Shown piece by piece: positions 13,192-18,551 of a stretch of 18,551 nt of DNA (position 1 is its first letter; the number at the start of each line of letters is the position of its first letter). The translations under genes and the position numbers were made by a program. The notes under the pieces were generated by a model that saw only the letters and a list, made by a program, of their open reading frames with translations, had not been told where the DNA came from and ran no database searches. Origin of the DNA: an uncultured bacterium (GTDB lineage: Bacteria > Desulfobacterota > Desulfovibrionia > Desulfovibrionales > Desulfovibrionaceae); the NCBI GenBank assembly GCA_905215675.1, contig CAJMRA010000006.1, positions 1 through 18,551 on the forward strand, in the 5' to 3' direction.

Positions 13192-13201
13192 GGCTCCCAT
13201 C

Positions 13202-14500
13202 ATGATTGACCGTTATACCCGCCCGGAAATGGGCCGCATCTGGACGTTGGAAAACCGTTACCGCGCATGGCTGGACGTGGAAGTGGCCGTTTGCCGGGCG
13301 TGGAGCGAAATGGGGCGCATCCCGGCGGAAGCCGTCGACGTCATCTGCAAGAAGGCCGATATCGACGTGGATCGCATTCTGGCCATCGAGGAAGTGACGC
13401 GCCATGACGTCATCGCCTTTCTGACGTCGCTGGAAGAGAAGATCGGCCCCGAGGCCCGCTACATCCATCTCGGCTGCACGTCGTCCGACATCGTGGATAC
13501 GGCCAACGGTCTTCTTTTCAAGCAGGCGGGCGCGCTGCTGCTGGACGATGTGCGCGCCCTGCTGGAAAGCCTGAAAAAACTGGCCTATGAGCACAAGGGC
13601 GTCCTGTGCATGGGACGCACGCACGGCATCCATGCCGAGCCTACGAGCTTCGGGCTCAAGATCGCCGGTTTCTATGCCGAATTCCGCCGTCATCTGAAGC
13701 GGCTGGAAAACGCCCTGGAAAATATCCGCGTGGGCAAGATTTCCGGCGCCGTGGGCACCTATGCGTTCCTGTCGCCGGAGCTGGAATCCCGCGCGCTGGG
13801 CCATCTTGGTCTGCGCCCCGACGAGCATTCCACCCAGATTGTGCAGCGCGATCGCTATGCCGAATTCTTCACCACCCTTGCCATCCTCGGCGGCGGCGTG
13901 GAACGCCTCTGCGTGGAGCTGCGTCACCTGCAGCGGACCGAAGTGCTCGAAGTGGAGGAAGGCTTTGCCAAGGGGCAGAAGGGTTCGTCGGCCATGCCGC
14001 ACAAGAAGAATCCCATCTCCGCCGAAAATATGGCCGGTCTGGCCCGGCTGCTGCGGGGCAACGCCGTGGCGTCCATGGAAAATCAGGCCCTGTGGCATGA
14101 GCGGGACATCAGTCATTCTTCCGTGGAGCGGGTCATCATGCCCGATTCCACGATCATTGCCGATTACGTGCTGAACCGCCTGCGTCGCGTGCTGGACGGT
14201 CTGGTCGTCAAGCGCGACCGCATGCGGGAAAACATGGATCGGTCCTACGGCCTGTATTTTTCGCAGCGCGTGCTGACCAATCTCATTTCCACCGGCATGC
14301 CGCGCCAGAAAGCCTATGAGGCCGTGCAGCGCCTGGCCATGCAGAGCTGGAACGAGCGCCGCCCGTTCCCCGATCTGGTCAGGGCCGATCCCGATATGCG
14401 CGCCGCGCTGGGCGACAAGCTCGACAGTCTCTTTGATCCTTCTTTCTATCTCGAACACGAAGACGAGATTTTCGCGCGGATCTTCGGCGAACAGAAGTAG
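13202..14500 (+). CDS. purB: Adenylosuccinate lyase
   Basis: PurB splits SAICAR to AICAR and adenylosuccinate to AMP, each with release of fumarate, in cytoplasmic purine synthesis. The 432-residue product has the usual length for the bacterial type. It carries the fumarase/aspartase superfamily signature GSSAMPHKKNP (261-271) with the flexible catalytic-Ser loop, the TSSDIVDT block (93-100) and GRTHGIHAEP (138-147), with His141 as the likely catalytic residue. The ATG at 13202 is preceded by GAGG and follows the FmdB-type gene by 10 bases. AICAR made here is also the by-product of the HisF reaction encoded upstream. Confidence 0.97.
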   Translation: MIDRYTRPEMGRIWTLENRYRAWLDVEVAVCRAWSEMGRIPAEAVDVICKKADIDVDRILAIEEVTRHDVIAFLTSLEEKIGPEARYIHLGCTSSDIVDTANGLLFKQAGALLLDDVRALLESLKKLAYEHKGVLCMGRTHGIHAEPTSFGLKIAGFYAEFRRHLKRLENALENIRVGKISGAVGTYAFLSPELESRALGHLGLRPDEHSTQIVQRDRYAEFFTTLAILGGGVERLCVELRHLQRTEVLEVEEGFAKGQKGSSAMPHKKNPISAENMAGLARLLRGNAVASMENQALWHERDISHSSVERVIMPDSTIIADYVLNRLRRVLDGLVVKRDRMRENMDRSYGLYFSQRVLTNLISTGMPRQKAYEAVQRLAMQSWNERRPFPDLVRADPDMRAALGDKLDSLFDPSFYLEHEDEIFARIFGEQK

Positions 14501-14512
14501 CGCGTACTGACG

Positions 14513-14554
14513 GCGGGCGTCGCGGCATCCGGGAAAGGCGGCCGCGACGCCCGC
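14513..14554 (+). terminator. Very strong 13-bp hairpin after purB
   Basis: GCGGGCGTCGCGG (14513-14525) pairs fully with CCGCGACGCCCGC (14542-14554) around a 16-base loop, starting 12 bases past the purB stop. No U tract follows directly, so it may work as a rho-independent terminator only partly, or protect the 3' end. Between it and pyrE lies an AT-rich patch (about 14610-14640) that could hold a pyrE promoter, but no clear hexamers are seen. Confidence 0.5.
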
Positions 14555-14655
14555 GACGCCGTTTCCGGGCCGTCGGCCGTTCCGTTGTTTCCCGGGGGGC
14601 GGCGGCATCGTAAAAAGTATAGAAATTTTCAAGAAAAAACGGGGGAGATGACTCT

Positions 14656-15225
14656 ATGAGCGAGATGCTGGAACTGAAGCGTCGGCTGGCGCGCCTGCTG
14701 GTGGAAAAGTCCTATCGGGAAGGCGATTTCGTCCTGGCGTCGGGGAGACGCAGCGACTATTACTTCGATTGCCGCGTCACGGCCCTGCATGCCGAAGGCT
14801 CCTGGCTCATCGGCCGTCTGTTCAATGATCTGCTGAAGGATATGGACATCCGGGGCGTCGGCGGCATGACCATGGGCGCCGATCCGCTGGTTTCCTCCAC
14901 GACGGTTCTTTCCCACGAGCTGGGCCGTCCGCTCAACGGCCTGCTGGTGCGCAAGGAATCCAAGGGGCACGGCACAAACCAGTTCGTGGAGGGCCTCGGC
15001 AATTTCCAGTCCGGCGATCCCGTGGCCATGCTTGAAGACGTGGTGACGACGGGCGGCTCCCTGCTCAAGGCGTGCGATCGGGTGCGTGACGCCGGTCTGA
15101 AGATTGTGGCCGTCTGCGCCATTCTCGATCGTGAGGAAGGCGGTCGCGAAAAATTGAAGGAAGCGGGCTACGAATTGCGCGCGCTCTTCACCCGCAAGGA
15201 ACTTGTGGAGCTGGCCCGGCAGTAG
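14656..15225 (+). CDS. pyrE: Orotate phosphoribosyltransferase
   Basis: PyrE joins orotate to PRPP to give OMP in pyrimidine synthesis. The 189-residue product shows the PRPP-binding motif VAMLEDVVTTGGS (123-135), the flexible-loop segment VRKESKGHG (98-106) and the N-terminal FVLASGRRSDYYFDCR (25-40) that is typical of the family. The ATG at 14656 has GGGGGAG upstream at slightly long spacing. It follows purB by 155 bases that include a strong hairpin, so it may have its own promoter. A hairpin also follows the gene. Confidence 0.95.
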   Translation: MSEMLELKRRLARLLVEKSYREGDFVLASGRRSDYYFDCRVTALHAEGSWLIGRLFNDLLKDMDIRGVGGMTMGADPLVSSTTVLSHELGRPLNGLLVRKESKGHGTNQFVEGLGNFQSGDPVAMLEDVVTTGGSLLKACDRVRDAGLKIVAVCAILDREEGGREKLKEAGYELRALFTRKELVELARQ

Positions 15226-15246
15226 GCCGCGTCATCTCCGTCATCC

Positions 15247-15271
15247 GGCGGGGCGCGCGTCGCGCCCCGCC
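15247..15271 (+). terminator. Perfect 11-bp G/C hairpin after pyrE
   Basis: GGCGGGGCGCG (15247-15257) and CGCGCCCCGCC (15261-15271) pair fully around CGT, 21 bases after the pyrE stop. No T run follows. It is a candidate terminator or 3' stabiliser; the next gene starts 29 bases later. Confidence 0.5.
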
Positions 15272-15300
15272 GTCGCCTCAATCCTGCTCAAGTGACTGCC

Positions 15301-17679
15301 ATGCAAGCCGCCGATTATCCTTTTTCTCGGGCCGTTGCCTCTTCTTCTGATCGTCGCCGTCCCGCGCGTGCCGCCCGGCGTCGCGCCCGCCGTTCCCGGC
15401 GCTGGAAATCTCTCGTGTGCGCGCTGGCCCTTGTCCTGTCGTCGGCATGGGAGCTGCCGCCGGATGTGCGCCTCCCCTGGGGACCGGCCCGCGCCCTGGC
15501 GGACAACTGGCAGGCGTCCATTTACGACGAGGGACTGCCCGCGCAGCTGGTGGCGGTGGACAAGCAGCGCCAGTCCTTCCTTTTTTTTGAGCACAAGAGT
15601 CCGCTCAAGCTGAAGTACGTCTTTCCCTGCACGACGGGGCAGGTCCCCGGCGACAAGCAGGTCATCAATGATCTGCGCACTCCCGAAGGCGTCTACTTTG
15701 TGGAATACAAGATCGCCGGCGGGCTGGACTTCAAGGAATACGGCGGCATTGCCTATACGCTGAACTACCCGAACCCCGTGGACAAGCTGCGCGGCAAGAC
15801 CGGATACGGCATCTGGATTCACAGCAAGGGATACGGCATCTATCCCCGCGATACCAAGGGCTGCGTGGCCATCGGGCTCAAGGATATCGACACGGTCGGT
15901 CCCAGTCTGCGCCCCGGCACCGCCGTGGTTCTGGCCGAGCATGTGGACGAAAAGTCCGTGCCCAGACCGGACGACGGCACGGCGCGTCGTCTGCGCCTGC
16001 TCATGCAGGAATGGAGCAAGGCCTGGGCCGCCCGGTCTCCGAAGATGTTCGAATTCTACAATCCGGAGGCCTATACCAAGGCCATGCCGGAGAGCTTCGC
16101 AGCCTTTCGCCAGAACAAGGAACGGCTGTTCAAGATGCTCAAGTTCATCAAGATTTTCAACAAGGAAATCCATGTGCTTCAGGGACCGGGCTACTGGGTG
16201 ACCTGGTCTGAACAGCTTTATACGGCGTCCAATCTTTCGACCGAGGGCGTGCGCCGTCTGTACTGGCAGCCGGATGACAAGGGATTTTTCCGCATCGTGG
16301 GCATGGAATGGACGCCGCGCGAGCTGGGCATGGAAGCGGCGTTCCGTAACGGCACGCTTGTGGCGCAGAGTTCCCTGACGCTCGCGGACAGCGAAATGCC
16401 CGTCGCGCCCCGTCTGGATATGCCGGAAAATGCCGAAAAGCTCCCGGCCGGGGGAACGCTCGTGGCCGCTGATCCGCTGATTCCGCAGCGGCGTCCGCGC
16501 CCCGCTCCGGCCGAAATCAACTGGGGCCCCATTCAGGACCCCGCGGCGCAGGAGCGGGAGGCAAAAGCGCGCGCCGAGGCGGAAGCCGCGGAACAGGCGC
16601 GCCAGGAAGCGGCGCGTCTTGCCGAACAGCAACGTCAGGAAGCCGAGGTCCGCGCCCGCGCCGAGGCGGAAGCGCGCGCCCGAGCGGAAGCCGAGGAAAA
16701 GGCGCGTCTGGAAGCGGCGCGTCTGGCCGAACAGCAGCGTCTGGAAGCCGAAGCCCGCGCCCGCGCCGAGGCGGAAGCGCGCGCCCGTGCGGAAGCCGAG
16801 GAAAAGGCGCGTCTGGAAGCGGCGCGTCTGGCCGAACAGCAGCGTCTGGAAGCCGAAGCCCGCGCCCGCGCCGAGGCGGAAGCCGCCCGCGTGCAACTCT
16901 CGCCGGAAGTGCGACAGTCCGTGACGGCGGCGGTCCGGTCCTGGGAAGACGCTCTTGCCGCGCACAATGTCCGGGAGTTGACCGCCCTGTATGATCAGCG
17001 TTCCTTCAACAAGGTTGCGGGCGTGCCCCGCGGTCTTCCCTACGGGCAGACCGTGCGGGAACTCCGGCGTCGTTACGCCGCGCCGCTGACGGTCGTCAGT
17101 CGCGCTCCCCGTCTGGCCCTGACGGGCGAAATTGTGGAAAGCCGCAGCGATCAGCTTCTCCTGAGCGGTCGGGGCATGGAGCAGGGCGAAAGGGTCCTTT
17201 ACTGGCAGCGCGGCAAGGACGGTCGTTTCCGCATCGTGGCGGAGGCGTTCACGCCGGGCGACAGCGGTTTGTCCGCTCATTATCTGGAGCGGATCAGCGG
17301 CGACGTCAGCCGCATGATCGAGGCCTGGCGGGCGGCCTGGGAGCAGGGCGATCTGAACGCCTACATGCAGTTTTATACCGATGACGCCGTACAGGCGGGC
17401 CGCCGCACGGCGCGGGCCATACGTTCCCAGAAGGAACGCCTCTGGGCCCGGGTTTCCCCGACGCTGGTGCAGCTTTCCGGGCTGCGGCTGGCGCTGGACG
17501 ACAAGGGCGGCCTGCGGGCCGACATGCTCCAGTCCTATGCCGACAGCGCCGGGCACAGCGACAGGGGAACAAAGACCCTGCTGCTGGCCTTTGACGGCAG
17601 GCGCTGGCAGATTGCCCGGGAAGACTGGGCCGCCGAAGCGCCCCTGCCGGATGTGTTCGATGCCGGGAGCGGGGAATGA
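15301..17679 (+). CDS. Secreted L,D-transpeptidase (YkuD) with NTF2-like regions, Cds6-like
   Basis: YkuD enzymes cross-link or trim peptidoglycan peptides, or attach proteins to them, using a catalytic Cys. The 792-residue product has a long Arg-rich N-terminal stretch (18-36), then a hydrophobic signal segment (about 37-50). The YkuD domain spans about 72-215, with IWIHSKG (His174) and DTKGCVAIG (Cys188) as the catalytic motif. Three NTF2-like regions follow (about 228-338, 535-655 and 665-775); the last resembles the C-terminal domain of Cds6-type L,D-transpeptidases. Between the first and second lies a charged Ala/Glu/Arg coiled coil (about 417-530). The start is ATG 15301 or GTG 15292; both lack a good ribosome site. 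It overlaps the next gene by 4 bases. Confidence 0.87.
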   Translation: MQAADYPFSRAVASSSDRRRPARAARRRARRSRRWKSLVCALALVLSSAWELPPDVRLPWGPARALADNWQASIYDEGLPAQLVAVDKQRQSFLFFEHKSPLKLKYVFPCTTGQVPGDKQVINDLRTPEGVYFVEYKIAGGLDFKEYGGIAYTLNYPNPVDKLRGKTGYGIWIHSKGYGIYPRDTKGCVAIGLKDIDTVGPSLRPGTAVVLAEHVDEKSVPRPDDGTARRLRLLMQEWSKAWAARSPKMFEFYNPEAYTKAMPESFAAFRQNKERLFKMLKFIKIFNKEIHVLQGPGYWVTWSEQLYTASNLSTEGVRRLYWQPDDKGFFRIVGMEWTPRELGMEAAFRNGTLVAQSSLTLADSEMPVAPRLDMPENAEKLPAGGTLVAADPLIPQRRPRPAPAEINWGPIQDPAAQEREAKARAEAEAAEQARQEAARLAEQQRQEAEVRARAEAEARARAEAEEKARLEAARLAEQQRLEAEARARAEAEARARAEAEEKARLEAARLAEQQRLEAEARARAEAEAARVQLSPEVRQSVTAAVRSWEDALAAHNVRELTALYDQRSFNKVAGVPRGLPYGQTVRELRRRYAAPLTVVSRAPRLALTGEIVESRSDQLLLSGRGMEQGERVLYWQRGKDGRFRIVAEAFTPGDSGLSAHYLERISGDVSRMIEAWRAAWEQGDLNAYMQFYTDDAVQAGRRTARAIRSQKERLWARVSPTLVQLSGLRLALDDKGGLRADMLQSYADSAGHSDRGTKTLLLAFDGRRWQIAREDWAAEAPLPDVFDAGSGE
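16603..16883 (+). repeat. 105-bp tandem repeat, about 2.7 copies, inside the transpeptidase gene
   Basis: Units begin at 16603, 16708 and 16813, exactly 105 bases apart, and encode a 35-residue period of Ala, Glu and Arg. The second and third units are almost identical in DNA, which points to recent duplication or conversion. The number of units could vary between strains and change the length of the coiled-coil spacer. Confidence 0.85.
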
Positions 17680-18458
17680 AATACAGCGAACGCCTGAGTC
17701 TGGTCATCATTCGGGAGGACGGTCGCCGTCAGTCATGGCGGCTGCGCCGCGTATGGCTGCATACGCTGCTGGCGTCCCTGCTGCTGTTTCCCTGCCTCGT
17801 GGGCGGGCTGAGCTGGTTATGCTATGACATATGGCGCGAGAATCGCCTGCTCCATAATGAACTGCTGCGGCTGGAGAATGAAGGCGAGGCCATGGAAGGC
17901 AAGCTGGAGCGTCTGGAGCAGGTGTCCGTCCTGCTTGAGGAAAGCTCCGTGCCGGGACGGGATATCCTGACGCGGGCGCTGGCGCAGAGCGATATTGGCG
18001 ACGCCGCATCCCTGCCGGCCGGGGAGGCGACGACGTCCTCCGCCGCGCCGGACAATGAAGACGCCGCCATGAAAGAGCGGATGGCCAGTGACGAAGGGCC
18101 GGGACATGCCGATTTTCCGGCCATCAAGGGCGATTACGTCGCGGTGGACAATGTGCGCGTGCGACTGGTGCATAACCGGATGCTGCGCATTGCCCTGGAT
18201 CTGCGCAACACGCGGGAAGGGCGGGCCGAAGGGGAAGTCGCGGCCGTGCTGGCGACGCCGGAGGGGAAGCGTCTGCCCCTGAAGTTTTCGCCGTCCGATG
18301 TCGGCAAGTTCAGTATCTTGCGCTTCAAGCGCGCCGTCATGAGCGCGAATTTGCCCAAGGGGGCGGATAATCTGAACGGCATGCAGGTCGTGCTGGAAGT
18401 GCGCGGCGGCGCAAAGAATGCCGTTGTCTTCCGCAATATCTTTGCCGTGGAGCAGTAG
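17676..18458 (+). CDS. Membrane-anchored coiled-coil protein of unknown function
   Basis: I do not recognise this 260-residue protein. It has a short basic cytoplasmic N terminus, one transmembrane helix (about 28-50), a coiled coil (about 54-93, with ENRLLHNELLRLENEGEAME), an Ala/Ser/Asp-rich linker (about 105-145) and a C-terminal globular region of about 110 residues rich in beta strands (VRVRLVHNRMLRIALDLRN to the end). The topology puts the C-terminal part in the periplasm. The ATG at 17676 overlaps the transpeptidase stop (ATGA), so translation is coupled. This layout suggests an accessory that anchors or guides the L,D-transpeptidase at the envelope, which is inference. Confidence 0.8.
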   Translation: MKYSERLSLVIIREDGRRQSWRLRRVWLHTLLASLLLFPCLVGGLSWLCYDIWRENRLLHNELLRLENEGEAMEGKLERLEQVSVLLEESSVPGRDILTRALAQSDIGDAASLPAGEATTSSAAPDNEDAAMKERMASDEGPGHADFPAIKGDYVAVDNVRVRLVHNRMLRIALDLRNTREGRAEGEVAAVLATPEGKRLPLKFSPSDVGKFSILRFKRAVMSANLPKGADNLNGMQVVLEVRGGAKNAVVFRNIFAVEQ

Positions 18459-18466
18459 AGCCTCTT

Positions 18467-18551
18467 AGGGCCTGTTAACACTATTTTTCTATTTATTTCA
18501 AATAAATAAAAAATGTAGAAGACACATAACCTTTGAAAAGAACTTGCCATC
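18467..18551 (-). mobile_element. Possible end of an insertion sequence with a partial transposase
   Basis: AGGGCCTGTTAACACT (18467-18482) matches 2264-2279 in 15 of 16 bases and reads outward like a terminal repeat. On the minus strand a frame is open from the window edge and stops at 18498, giving a 17-residue end, DGKFFSKVMCLLHFLFI. The base composition drops sharply to AT-rich here. Together these resemble a transposase C terminus next to an element end, but the piece is too short to be sure. An AT-rich inverted repeat lies at 18491-18507. Confidence 0.28.

Noticed and set aside
12992..14632. Minus-strand open frame of about 546 codons opposite purB, and one of about 771 codons at 15241-17556 opposite the transpeptidase gene
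   Set aside because: Both mirror strongly supported genes. The apparent repeats in the second are the antisense of the coiled-coil repeat.
16603..16883. Regular repeats as a possible CRISPR array
   Set aside because: The repeats are contiguous without spacers, in frame, and encode a coiled coil.

Overview
The window looks like a chromosomal segment of a high-GC, anaerobic, flagellated sulfate reducer of the Desulfovibrionaceae (Desulfovibrio or a close relative). This is inferred from a complete Rnf operon headed by a ten-haem cytochrome c and closed by apbE, an arrangement known from Desulfovibrio, and from FlgM beside a Desulfovibrio-type FlgM-associated protein. It contains no rRNA, tRNA, CRISPR array or phage region. 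Most of it is ordinary core metabolism; the interest lies in details of the Rnf subunits, some regulatory sites and a few lineage-specific proteins.

Left part, minus strand (about 1-9600). A two-gene flagellar unit (FlgM-associated protein, then flgM) is preceded by a near-perfect sigma-28 promoter and followed by a terminator. Next comes the energy-conservation cluster, in transcription order agcS (alanine/glycine:cation symporter), decahaem cytochrome c, rnfC, rnfD, rnfG, rnfE, rnfA, rnfB and apbE. Rnf subunits lie within 16 bases of each other or overlap. Ferredoxin oxidation at RnfB and RnfC would be coupled to ion export through RnfA/D/E. The periplasmic decahaem cytochrome is the likely link to the cytochrome c pool, and ApbE would attach FMN to RnfG. 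RnfC lacks the usual NADH/FMN glycine-rich motif, RnfD lacks the SGAT flavinylation motif, and RnfE ends in a CxxCxxCxxC tail.

Centre (about 9600-12690). An AT-rich divergent intergenic region of 485 bases separates agcS from a plus-strand unit of three overlapping genes: hisH, hisF and a LarE-like PP-loop ATPase. A 35-residue, very basic protein with a structured leader and its own terminator follows.

Right part, plus strand (about 12690-18460). An FmdB-type zinc ribbon protein precedes purB, then pyrE. After these comes a large secreted L,D-transpeptidase of the Cds6-like type with three NTF2-like regions and a 105-bp tandem repeat encoding a charged coiled coil. It is translationally coupled to a membrane-anchored coiled-coil protein of unknown function. 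The last ~85 bases may be the end of an insertion sequence; its terminal motif recurs near position 2270. Several gene ends carry short palindromic repeats with a GCGTTTCA core or very strong G/C hairpins without U tracts.
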